Source: Parietaria judaica (Eukaryota; Streptophyta; Magnoliopsida; Rosales; Urticaceae). Taken from it: a stretch of DNA of 64,000 nucleotides. The notes below the pieces were generated by a model. The model did not search any database and was not told where the DNA came from. It saw nothing but the letters and a program-made list of their open reading frames with translations. This document shows positions 1 to 12,131 of this stretch, piece by piece; within the stretch, counting starts at the first letter, position 1, and every line of letters starts with the position of its first letter. The stretch covers positions 28,246,586 to 28,310,585 of the forward strand of contig OX940871.1 of NCBI GenBank assembly GCA_954871525.1, written 5' to 3'. The position numbers were made by a program, and so were the translations under genes.

Positions 1-214
1 TCTTTATTTTACATAGTTTACGACCTAAAATTTTGTACCAATTGAAAAAATAATGATTTTAGGGCTTATACGTTGGAATTTGAATATAACAAGAGTTCTC
101 ATGGAAAAATATGCAAGGATTAAATTGTTGACGAGAAATGCCATTGGAAATGCTATAGCATTTCTTTATTTTACATTGTTTACAACCTAAAATTTCGAAC
201 CAATAGAAAAAATA

Positions 215-1909
215 ATGATTTTAGGGCTTATACATTGGAATTTTAATATTCCAAGCGTTCTCATGCAAAAATATGCAAGGATTAAATTACTGACGAGAAA
301 TGCCATAGAAAATGCTATAGCATTTCTTTATTTTACATATTTTACAACCTTAAATTTCGAACCAATTGAAAAAATAATGATTTTAGGGCTTATACATTGG
401 AATTTTAATATTACAAGCGTTCTCATGCAAAAATATGCAAGGATTAAATTGTTGACGAGAAATGCCATAGGAAATTCTATAGCATTTTCTATAGCATTTC
501 TTTATTTTACATTGTTTACGACCGAAAATTTCGAACCAACTGAAAAAATAATTATTTTAGGGCTTACAAATTGGAATTTGAATATAACAAAAGTTCTCAT
601 GCAAAAATATGCAAGGTTTAAATTGTTGAAGAGAAATGCCATAGGAAATGCTATAGCATTTCCTATATCATTTCTTTATTTTACATTTTTTACAACCTTA
701 AATTTCGAACCAATTGAAAAAATGATGATTTTAGGGCTTATACATTGGAATTTTAATATTACAAGCGTTCTCATGCAAAAATATGCAAGGATTAAATTTT
801 TGACGAAAAATCCCATAGGAAATGCTATAGCATTTCCTATAGCATTTCTTTATTTTACATAGTTTACGACCTAAAATTTCGTACCAATTGAAAAAATAAT
901 TATTTTAGGGCTTATACGTTGGAATTTGAATATAACAAGAGTTCTGATGCAAAAATATGCAAGGATTAAATTGTTGAAGAGAAATGCCATAGGAAATGCT
1001 ATAGCATTTATTTATTTTACATTTTTTACAACCTTAAATTTCGAACCAATTCAAAAAATGATGATTTTAAGGCTTCTACATTGGAATTTTAATATTACAA
1101 GCGTTCTCATGCAAAAATATGCAACGATTAAATTGTTGACGAGAAATGCCATAGGAAATGCTATAGCATTTCCTATAGCATTTCTTTATTTTACATTGTT
1201 TACGACCTAAAATTTCGAACCAATTGAAAAAATAATGATTTAAGGGCTTATACATTGGGATTTGAATATAACAAGAGTTCTCATGCAAAAATATGCAAGG
1301 ATTAAATTTTTGACGAGAAATGCCATAGGAAATGCTACTATAGCATATCTTTATTTTACATTGTTTACGACCTAAAATTTCGAACCAATTGAAAAAATAA
1401 TGATTTAAGGGCTTATACATTGGAATTTGAATATAACAAGACTTCTCATGCAAAAATATGCAAGGTTTAAGATGTTGAAGAGAAATGCCATAGGAAATGC
1501 TATAGCATTTCCTATAGCATTTCTTTATTTTACATTTTTTACAACCGTAAATTTCGAACCAATTGAAAAAATGATGATTTTAGGGCTTATACATTGGAAT
1601 TTTAATATTACAAGCGTTCTCATGCAAAAATATGCAAGGATTAAATTGTTGACGAGAAATGCCATAGGAAATGCTATAGCATTTCCTATAGCATTTCTTT
1701 ATTTTACATAGTTTACGACCTAAAACTTCGTACCAAGTGAAAAAATAATGATTTTAGGGCTTATACGTTGGAATTTGAATATAACAAGAGTTCTCATGCA
1801 AAAATATGCAAGGATTAAATTGTTGACGAGAAATGCCATTGGAAATGCTATAGCATTTCTTTATTTTACATAGTTTACAACCTAAAATTTCGAACCAATA
1901 GAAAATATA
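215..1909 (+). repeat. HOR A, copy 1 (ten monomers, 1695 bp)
   Basis: Monomer starts are 215, 377, 551, 725, 899, 1061, 1235, 1400, 1574 and 1748. Diagnostic variants recur in order in the next copy: ACCGAAAATTTCG near 520, GACGAAAAATCCCATAGG near 803, a 162-bp unit at 899, and a 165-bp unit at 1235 containing GCTACTATAGCATATC. The first monomer lacks the 12-bp direct repeat that copy 2 keeps, which explains 1695 against 1707 bp. Bases 1-214 are the end of the preceding unit. Confidence 0.93.
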
Positions 1910-3616
1910 ATGATTTTAGGGCTTATACATTGGAATTTTAATATTCCAAGCGTTCTCATGCAAAAATATGCAAGGATTAAATTACTGACGAGAAATGCCA
2001 TAGAAAATGCTATAGAATTTCCTATAGCATTTCTTTATTTTACATATTTTACAACCTTAAATTTCGAACCAATTGAAAAAATAATGATTTTAGGGCTTAT
2101 ACATTGGAATTTTAATATTACAAGCGTTCTCATGCAAAAATATGCAAGGATTAAATTGTTGACGAGAAATGCCATAGGAAATTCTATAGCATTTTCTATA
2201 GCATTTCTTTATTTTACATTGTTTACGACCGAAAATTTCGAACCAACTGAAAAAATAATTATTTTAGGGCTTACAAATTGGAATTTGAATATAACAAAAG
2301 TTCTCATGCAAAAATATGCAAGGTTTAAATTGTTGAAGAGAAATGCCATAGGAAATGCTATAGCATTTCCTATATCATTTCTTTATTTTACATTTTTTAC
2401 AACCTTAAATTTCGAACCAATTGAAAAAATGATGATTTTAGGGCTTAAACATTGGAATTTTAATATTACAAGCGTTCTCATGCAAAAATATGCAAGGATT
2501 AAATTTTTGACGAAAAATCCCATAGGAAATGCTATAGCATTTCCTATAGCATTTCTTTATTTTACATAGTTTACGACCTAAAATTTCGTACCAATTGAAA
2601 AAATAATTATTTTAGGGCTTATACGTTGGAATTTGAATATAACAAGAGTTCTGATGCAAAAATATGCAAGGATTAAATTGTTGAAGAGAAATGCCATAGG
2701 AAATGCTATAGCATTTATTTATTTTACATTTTTTACAACCTTAAATTTCGAACCAATTCAAAAAATGATGATTTTAAGGCTTCTACATTGGAATTTTAAT
2801 ATTACAAGCGTTCTCATGCAAAAATATGCAAGGATTAAATTGTTGACGAGAAATGCCATAGGAAATGCTATAGCATTTCCTATAGCATTTTTTTATTTTA
2901 CATTGTTTACGACCTAAAATTTCGAACCAATTGAAAAAATAATGATTTAAGGGCTTATACATTGGGATTTGAATATAACAAGAGTTCTCATGCAAAAATA
3001 TGCAAGGATTAAATTGTTGACGAGAAATGCCATAGGAAATGCTACTATAGCATATCTTTATTTTACATTGTTTACGACCTAAAATTTCGAACCAATTGAA
3101 AAAATAATGATTTAAGGGCTTATACATTGGAATTTGAATATAACAAGACTTCTCATGCAAAAATATGCAAGGTTTAAGATGTTGAAGAGAAATGCCATAG
3201 GAAATGCTATAGCATTTCCTATAGCATTTCTTTATTTTACATTTTTTACAACCGTAAATTTCGAACCAATTGAAAAAATGATGATTTTAGGGCTTATACA
3301 TTGGAATTTTAATATTACAAGCGTTCTCATGCAAAAATATGCAAGGATTAAATTGTTGACGAGAAATGCCATAGGAAATGCTATAGCATTTCCTATTGCA
3401 TTTCTTTATTTTACATAGTTTACGACCTAAAACTTCGTACCAAGTGAAAAAATAATGATTTTAGGGCTTATACGTTGGAATTTGAATATAACAAGAGTTC
3501 TCATGCAAAAATATGCAAGGATTAAATTGTTGACGAGAAATGCCATTGGAAATGCTATAGCATTTCTTTATTTTACATAGTTTACAACCTAAAATTTCGA
3601 ACCAATAGAAAATATA
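1910..3616 (+). repeat. HOR A, copy 2 (ten monomers, 1707 bp)
   Basis: This copy is nearly identical to copy 1 at an offset of 1707 bp: variants at 926, 1076 and 1427 reappear at 2633, 2783 and 3134. Differences are scattered single bases plus the 12-bp indel in the first monomer. The match indicates recent amplification. Confidence 0.93.
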
Positions 3617-4810
3617 ATGATTTTAGGGCTTATACATTGGAATTTTAATATTCCAAGCGTTCTCATGCAAAAATATGCAAGGATTAAATTACTGACGAGA
3701 AATGCCATAGAAAATGCTATAGAATTTCCTATAGCATTTCTTTATTTTACATATTTTACAACCTTAAATTTCGAACCAATTGAAAAAATAATGATTTTAG
3801 GGCTTATACATTGGAATTTTAATATTACAAGCGTTCTCATGCAAAAATATGCAAGGATTAAATTGTTGACGAGAAATGCCATAGGAAATTCTATAGCATT
3901 TCCTATAGCATTTCTTTATTTTACATTGTTTACGACCGAAAATTTCGAACCAACTGAAAAAATAATTATTTTAGGGCTTACACATTGGAATTTGAATATA
4001 ACAAAAGTTCTCATGCAAAAATATGCAAGGTTTAAATTGTTGAAGAGAAATGCCATAGCATTTCCTATAGCATTTCTTTATTTTACATTTTTTACAACCT
4101 TAAATTTCGAACCAATTGAAAAAATGATGATTTTAGGGCTTCTACATTGGAATTTTAATATTACAAGCGTTCTCATGCAAAAATATGCAAGGATTAAATT
4201 GTTGACGAGAAATGCCATAGGAAATGCTATAGCATTTCCTATAACATTTCTTTATTTTACATTGTTTACGACCTAAAATTTCGAACCAATTGAAAAAATA
4301 ATGATTTAACGGCTTATACATTGGAATTTGAATATAACAAGAGTTCTCATGCAAAAATATGCAAGGTTTAAATTGTTGAAGAGAAATGTCATAGGAAATG
4401 CTATAGCATTTCCTATAGCATTTCTTTATTTTACATTTTTTACAACCGTAAATTTCGAACCAATTGAAAAAATGATGATTTTAGGGCTTATACATTGGAA
4501 TTTTAATATTACAAGCGTTCTCATGCAAAAATATGCAAGGATTAAATTGTTGACGAGAAATGCCATAGGAAATGCTATAGCATTTCCTATAGCATTTCTT
4601 TATTTTACATAGTTTACGACCTAAAATTTCGTACCAATTGAAAAAATAATGATTTTAGGGCTTATACGTTGGAATTTGAATATAACAAGAGTTCTCATGC
4701 AAAAATATGCAAGGATTAAATTGTTGACGAGAAATGCCATTGGAAAGGCTATAGCATTTCTTTATTTTACATTGTTTACAACCTAAAATTTTGAACCAAT
4801 AGAAAAAATA
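3617..4810 (+). repeat. HOR A, copy 3, reduced to seven monomers (1194 bp)
   Basis: Starts are 3617, 3791, 3965, 4127, 4301, 4475 and 4649. Relative to copy 2 the units equivalent to 2432, 2606 and 2942 are missing. The 3965 unit is 162 bp and reads GAGAAATGCCATAGCATTTCC, so one junction appears to fall inside the palindrome region. Loss of whole monomers is the usual product of unequal exchange. Confidence 0.88.
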
Positions 4811-6526
4811 ATGATTTTAGGGCTTATACATTGGAATTTTAATATTCCAAACGTTCTCATGCAAAAATATGCAAGGATTAAATTACTGACGAGAAATGCC
4901 ATAGAAAATGCTATAGCATTTCCTATAGCATTTCTTTATTTTACATATTTTACAACCTTAAATTTCGAACCAATTGAAAAAATAATGATTTTAGGGCTTA
5001 TACATTGGAATTTTAATATTACAAGCGTTCTCATGCAAAAATATGCAAGGATTAAATTGTTGACGAGAAATGTCATAGGAAATTCTATAGCATTTCCTAA
5101 TGCATTTCTTTATTTTACATTGTTTACGACCGAAAATTTCGAACCAACTGAAAAAATAATTATTTTAGGGCTTACACATTGGAATTTGAATATAACAAAT
5201 GTTCTCATGCAAAAATATGCAAGGTTTAAATTGTTGAAGAGAAATGCCATAGGAAATGCTATAGAATTTCCTATATCATTTCTTTATTTTACATTTTTTA
5301 CAACCTTAAATTTCGAACCAATTGAAAAAATGATGATTTTAGGGCTTATACATTGGAATTTTAATATTACAAGCGTTCTCATGCAAAAATATGCAAGGAT
5401 TAAATTGTTGATGAGAAATCCCATAGGAAATGCTATAGCATTTCCTATGGCATTTCTTTATTTTACATAGTTTACGACCTAAAATTTCGTACCAATTGAA
5501 AAAATAATTATTTTAGGGCTTATACGTTGGAATTCGAATATAACAAGAGTTCTGATGCAAAAATATGCAAGGATTAAATTGTTGAAGAGAAATGCCATAG
5601 GAAATGCTATAGCATTTCTTTATTTTACATTTTTTACAACCTTAAATTTCGAACCAATTGAAAAAATGATGATTTTAAGGCTTCTACATTGGAATTTTAA
5701 TATTACAAGCGTTCTCATGCAAAAATATGCAAGGATTAAATTGTTGACGAGAAATGCCATAGGAAATGCTATAGCATTTCCTATAGCATTTCTTTATTTT
5801 ACATTGTTTACGACCTAAAATTTCGAACCAGTTGAAAAAATAATGATTTAAGGGCTTATACATTGGGATTTGAATATAACAAGAGTTCTCATGCAAAAAT
5901 ATGCAAGGATTAAATTGTTGACGAGAAATGCCATAGGAAATGCTATAGCATTTCCTATAGCATTTCTTTATTTTACATTGTTTACGACCTAAAATTTCGA
6001 ACCAATTGAAAAAATAATGATTTAAGGGCTTATACATTGGAATTTGAATATAACAAGAGTTCTCATGCAAAAATATGCAAGGTTTAAATTGTTGAAAAGA
6101 AATGCCATAGGAAATGCTATAGCATTTCCTATAGCATTTCTTTATTTTACATTTTTTACAACCGTAAATTTCGAACCAATTGAAAAAATGATGATTTTAG
6201 GGCTTATACATTGTAATTTTAATATTACAAGCGTTCTCATGCAAAAATATGCAAGGATTAAATTGTTGACGAGAAATGCCATAGGAAATGCTATAGCATT
6301 TCCTATAGCATTTCTTTATTTTACATAGTTTACGACCTAAAATTTCGTACCAATTTAAAAAATGATGATTTTAGGGCTTATACGGTTGAATTTGAATATA
6401 ACAAGAGTTCTCATGCAAAAAAATGCAAGGGTTAAATTGTTGACGAGAAATGCCATTGGAAATGCTATAGCATTTCTTTATTTTACTTTGTTTACAACCT
6501 AAAATTTCGAACCAATTGAAAAAACA
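4811..6526 (+). repeat. HOR A, copy 4 (ten monomers, 1716 bp)
   Basis: The full ten-monomer order returns, with starts at 4811, 4985, 5159, 5333, 5507, 5669, 5843, 6017, 6191 and 6365. The unit at 5843 is 174 bp where copies 1 and 2 have the 165-bp GCTACTATAGC form, which accounts for the 9-bp longer period. This copy has more private substitutions than copies 1 and 2. Confidence 0.9.
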
Positions 6527-8396
6527 ATGATTTTAGGGCTTATACATTAGAATTTTAATATTCCAAGCGTTGTCATGCAAAAATATGCAAGTATTAAATT
6601 GTTGACGAGAAATGCCATAGGAAATGCTATAGCATTTCCTATAGCATTTCTTTATTTTACATTTTTTACAACCTTAAATTTCTTACCAATTGAAAAAATA
6701 ATGATTTTAGGGCTTATACATTGGAATTTTAATATTCCAAGCGTTCTCATGCAAAAATATGCAAGGATTAAATTGTTGAAGAGAAATGCCATAGGAAATG
6801 CTATAGCATTTCCTATTGCATTTCTTTATTTTACATTGTTTACGACCTAAAATTTCGAACCAATTGAAAAAATAATGATTTTAGGGCTTATAAGTTGGAA
6901 TTTGAATATAACAAGAGTTCTCATGCAAAAATATGCAAGGATTAAATTGTTGACGAGAAATGCCATAGGAAATGCTATAGCATTTCCTATAGCATTTCTT
7001 TATTTTAAATTTTTTACATCCTTAAATTTCGAACCAATTGAAAAAATGATGATTTTTGGGCTTATACATTGGAATTTTAATATTACAAGCGTTCTCATGC
7101 AAAAATATGCAAGGATTAAATTGTTGACGAGAAATGCCATAGGAAATGCTAGCATTTCCTATGGCATTTCTTTATTTTACATTGTTTACGACCTAAAATT
7201 TCGTACCAATTTAAAAAATAATGATTTTAGGGCTTATACGTTGGAATTTGAATATAACAAGAGTTCTCATGCAAAAATATGCAAGGATTAAATTTTTGAC
7301 GAGAAATGCCATTGGAAATGCCTTTATTTTACTTTGTTTACAACCTAAAATTTCGAACCAATAGAAAAAATAATGATTTTAGGGCTTATACATTGGAATT
7401 TTAATATTCCAAGCGTTCTTATGCAAAAATATGCAAGGATTAAATTACTGACGAGAAATGCCATAGGAAATGCTATAGCATTTCTCATAGCATTTCTTTA
7501 TTTTACATTTTTTACAACCTTAAATTTCAAACCAATTGAAAAAATGATGATTTTAGGGCTTATACATTGGAATTTTAATATTACAAGCATTCTCATGCAA
7601 AAATATGCAAGGATTAAATTGTTGACGAGAAATGCCATAGGAAATGCTATAGCATTTCCTATAGCATTTCTTTATTTTACATTTTTTACGACCTAAAATA
7701 TCGAACCAATTGAAAAAATAATGATATTAGGGCTTATACATTGGAATTTGAATATAACAAGAGTTCTCATGCAAAAATATGCAAGGTTTAAATTGTTGTA
7801 GAGAAATGCCAAAGGAAATGTTATAGCATTTCCTATAGCATTTCTTTATTTTACATTTTTTACAACCTTAAATTTCGAACCAATTGAGAAAATGATGATT
7901 TTAGGGCTTATACATTGGAATTTTAATATTACAAGCGTTCTCATACAAAAATATGCAAGGATTAAATTGTTAACGAGAAATGCCATAGGAAATGCTATAG
8001 CATTTCCTATCGCATTTATTTATTTTACATTGTTTACGACCTATAATTTTGTACTAATTGAAAAAATAATGATTTTAGGACTTATACGTTGGAATTTGAA
8101 TATAACAAGAGTTATCATGCAAAAATATTCAAGGATTAAATTGTTTACGAGAAATGCCATTGGAAATGCTATAGCATTTCTTTATTTTACTTTGTTTACA
8201 ACCTAAAATTTCGAACCAATTGAAAAAATAATGATTTTAGGGCTTATACATTGGAATTTAAATATTCAAAGCGTTCTCATGCAAAAATATGCAAGGATAC
8301 TGACGAGAAAGGCCATAGGAAATGCTAGCATTTCCTATAGCATATATTTATTTTACATTTTTTACAACCTTAAATTTCAAACCAATTGAAAAAATG
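6527..8396 (+). repeat. Mixed satellite monomers, no clear HOR
   Basis: Starts are 6527, 6701, 6875, 7049, 7221, 7373, 7547, 7721, 7895, 8069 and 8231. The unit at 7221 is only 152 bp because the palindrome region is deleted (GGAAATGCC runs straight into TTTATTTTAC). The units at 7049 and 8231 carry a 2-bp-shorter palindrome (GCTAGC centre). No gene or non-satellite DNA is visible. Confidence 0.85.
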
Positions 8397-9247
8397 ATGA
8401 TTTTAGGGCTTATACATTGGAATTTTAATATTACAAGCGTTCTCATGCAAAAATATGCAAGGATTAAATTGTTGACGAGAAATGCCATAGGAAAAGCTAT
8501 AGCATTTTCCTATTGCATTTCTTTATTTTACATTGTTTACGACCTAAAATTTCGAACAAATTGAAAAAATAATGATTTTAGGGCTTATACATTGGAATTT
8601 GAATATAACAAGAGTTCTCATGCAAAAATATGCAAGGTTTAAATTGTTGAAGAGAAATGCCATAAGAAATGCTATAGCATTTCCTATAGCATTTCTTAAT
8701 TTTACATTTTTTACAACCTTAAATTTCGAACCAATTGAAAAAATGATGATTTTACTGCTTATACATTGGAATTTTAATATTACAAGCGTTCTCATGCAGA
8801 AATATGCAAGGATTAAATTGTTGACGAGAAATGCCATAGGAAATGCTATAGAATTTCCTATAGCATTTCTTTATTTTACATTGTTTACGACCTAAAATTT
8901 CGTACCAATTGAAAAAATAATGATTTTAGGGCTTATACGTTGGAATTTGAATATAACAAGAGTTCTCATGCAAAAATATGCAAGGATTAAATTGTTGACG
9001 AGAAATGCCATTGGAAATGCTATAGCATTTCTTTATTTTACTCTGTTTACAACCTAAAATTTCGAACCAATTGAAAAAATAATGATTTTAGGGATTATAC
9101 ATTGGAATTTTAATATTCCAAGCGTTCTCATGCAAAAATATGCAAGGATACTGACGAGAAATGCCATAGGAAATGCTAGCATTTCCTATCGCATATATTT
9201 ATTTTACATTTTTTACAACCTTAAATTTCAAACCAATTGAAAAAATG
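8397..9247 (+). repeat. Five-monomer HOR, copy 1 (851 bp)
   Basis: Starts are 8397, 8572, 8746, 8920 and 9082. Shared diagnostic variants reappear about 850 bp downstream: GGAAAAGCTATAGC near 8491, TTTCGAACAAATTG near 8550, TTTACTGCTTATAC near 8752, and a 166-bp unit at 9082 whose AAGGATACTGACG lacks six bases. Confidence 0.9.
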
Positions 9248-9931
9248 ATGATTTTAGGGCTTATACATTGGAATTTTAATATTACAAGAGTTCTCATGCA
9301 AAAATATGCAAGGATTAAATTGTTGACGAGAAATGCCATAGGAAAAGCTATAGCATTTCCAATTGTATTTCTTTATTTTACATTGTTTACGACCTAAAAT
9401 TTCGAACAAATTGAAAAAATAATGATTTTAGGGCTTATACATTGGAATTTGAATATAACAAGAGTTCTCATGCAAAAATATGCAAGGTTTAAATTGTTGA
9501 AGAGAAATGCCATAGGAAATGCTATAGCATTTCCTATAGCATTTCTTAATTTTAAATTTTTTACAACCTTAAATTTCGAACCAATTGAAAAAATGATGAT
9601 TTTACTGCTTATACATTGGAATTTTAATATTACAAGCGTTCTCATGCAAAAATATGCAAGGATTAAATTGTTGACGAGAAATGCCATAGGAAATGCTATA
9701 GCATTTCCTATAGCATTTCTTTATTTTACATTGTTTACGACCTAAAATTTCGTACCAATTGAAAAAATAATGATTTTAGGGCTTATACGTTGGAATTTGA
9801 ATATAACAAGAGTTCTCATGCAAAAATATGCAAGGATTAAATTGTTGACGAGAAATGCCATTGGAAATGCTATAGCATTTCTTTATTTTACTTTGTTTAC
9901 AACCTAAAATTTCGAACCAATTGAAAAAATA
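9248..9931 (+). repeat. Five-monomer HOR, copy 2 (first four monomers)
   Basis: Units at 9248, 9422, 9596 and 9770 match 8397, 8572, 8746 and 8920 at an offset of 850-851 bp. The following unit at 9932 is a related but different form (ATTAAATTACTGACG plus a 12-bp loss), so the repeat breaks there. Confidence 0.87.
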
Positions 9932-12131
9932 ATGATTTTAGGGCTTATACATTGGAATTTTAATATTCCGAGCGTTCTCATGCAAAAATATGCAAGGATT
10001 AAATTACTGACGAGAAATGCTATAGCATTTCCTATAGCATTTATTTATTTTACATTTTTTACAACCTTAAATTTCAAAGGAATTGAAAAAATGATTATTT
10101 TAGGGCTTATACATTGGAATTTTAATATTACAAGCGTTCTCATGCAAAAATATGCAAGGATTAAATTGTTGAAGAGAAATGCCATAGGAAATGCTATAGC
10201 ATTTCCTATTGCATTTCTTTATTTTACATTGTTTACGACCTAAAATTTCGAAACAATTAAAAAAATAATTATTTTAGGGCTTATACGTTGGAATTTGAAT
10301 ATAACAAGAGTTCTCATGCAAAAATATGCAAGGATTAAATTGTTTACGAGAAATGCCATAGGAAATGCTATAGCATTTCCTATAGCATTTCTTTATTTTA
10401 CATTTTTTACAACCTTAAATTTCGAACCAATTGAAAAAATGATGATTTTAGGGCTTATACATTGGAATTTTAATACTACAAGCGTTCTCATACAAAAATA
10501 TGCAAGGATTAAATTGTTGACGAGAAATGCCATAGGAAATGCTATAGCATTTCCTATCGCATTTCTTTATTTTACATTGTTTACGACCTAAAATTTCGTA
10601 CCAATTGAAAAAATAATGATTTTAGGGCTTATACGTTGGAATTTGAATATAACAAGAGTTCTCATGCAAAAATATGCAAGGATTAAATTGTTGACGAGAA
10701 ATGCCATTGGAAATGCTATAGCATTTCTTTATTTTACTTTGTTTACAACCAAAAATTTCGAACCAATTGAAAAAATAATGATTTTAGGGCTTATACATTG
10801 GAATTTTAATATTCAAAGCGTTCTCATGCAAAAATATGCAAGGATACTGACGAGAAATGCCATAGGAAATGCTAGCATTTCCTATAGCAATTATTTATTT
10901 TACATTTTTTACAACCTTAAATTTCAAACCAATTGAAAAAATGATGATTTTAGGGCTTATACATTGGAATTTTAATATTACAAGCGTTCTCATGCAAAAA
11001 TATGCAAGGATTAAATTGTTGACGAGAAATGCCATAGGAAATGCTATAGCATTTCCTATTTCATTTCTTTATTTTACATTGTTTACGACCTAAAACTTCA
11101 AACCAATTGAAAAAATAATGATTTTAGGGCTTATACATTGGAATTTTAATATTACAAGCGTTCTCATGCAAAAATATGCAAGGATAAATTGTTGACGAGA
11201 AATGCCATAGGAAATGCTATAGCATTTCCTATAGCATTTCTTTATTTTACATTTTTTATGACCTAAAATTTCATACCAATTGAAAAAATAATGATTTTAG
11301 GGCTTATACGTTGGAATTTGAATATAACAAGAGTTCTCATGCAAAAATATGCAAGGATTAAATTGTTGACGAGAAATGCCATTTGAAATGCTATAGCATT
11401 TCTTTATTTTACTTTGTTTACAACCTAAAATTTCGAACCAATTGAAAAAATAATGATTTTAGGGGTTATACATTGGAATTTTAATATTCCAAGCGTTCTC
11501 ATGCAAAAATATGCAAGGATTAAATTACTGACGAGAAATGCTATAGCATTTCCTATAGCATTTATTTATTTTACATTTTTTACAACCTTAAATTTCAAAC
11601 CAATTGAAAAAATGATGATTTTAGGGCTTATACATTGGAATTTTAATATTACAAGCGTTCTCATGCAAAAATATGTAAGGATTAAATTGTTGACGAGAAA
11701 TGCCATAGGAAATGCTATAGCATTTCCTATTGCATTTCTTTATTTTACATTGTTTACGACCTAAAATTTCGAAACAATTGAAAAAAATAATTATTTTAGG
11801 GCTTATATGTTGGAATTTGAATATAACAAGAGTGCTCATGCAAAAATATGCAAGGATTAAATTGTTGACGAGAAATTCCAAATGAAATGTTATAGCATTT
11901 CGTATAGCATTTCTTTATTTTACTTTGTTTACAACCTAAAATTTCGAACCAATTGAAAAAACAATGATTTTAGGGCTTATACATTGGAATGTTAATATTC
12001 CAAGCGTTCTCATGCAAAAATATGCAAGGATTAAATTGTTGACGAGAAATGCCATAGGAAATGTATTTCCTAATGCATTTCTTTATTTTACATTATTTAC
12101 GACCTAAACTTTCGAACCAGTTGAAAAAATA
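9932..12131 (+). repeat. Mixed satellite monomers rich in 162-bp and 166-bp forms
   Basis: Starts include 9932, 10094, 10268, 10442, 10616, 10778, 10944, 11118, 11291, 11453, 11615, 11790 and 11964. The order 'CGTTGG unit, TATTCC unit, TATTAC unit' recurs as a loose trimer. The unit at 11964 introduces the 168-bp form (GGAAATGTATTTCCTAATGC) that is common later. Nothing non-satellite is present. Confidence 0.83.

Noticed and set aside
53..69. Plant-type telomere heptamer TTTAGGG in every monomer
   Set aside because: It occurs once per monomer inside GATTTTAGGGCTTAT and never in tandem, so it is not a telomeric tract and is weak evidence of a plant.
1..214. Possible promoter-like TATA and A-tract motifs throughout the monomer
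   Set aside because: Such motifs are expected at 72% A+T and recur every monomer without any gene downstream.
1910..2569. Long open reading frames on the + strand, up to 219 codons, and others on the - strand
   Set aside because: They are read-through of the 174-bp satellite in one frame. Peptides repeat every 58 residues, starts and stops depend on which monomer variant is present, and out-of-frame indels are common. No codon bias, ribosome site or known domain was recognised.
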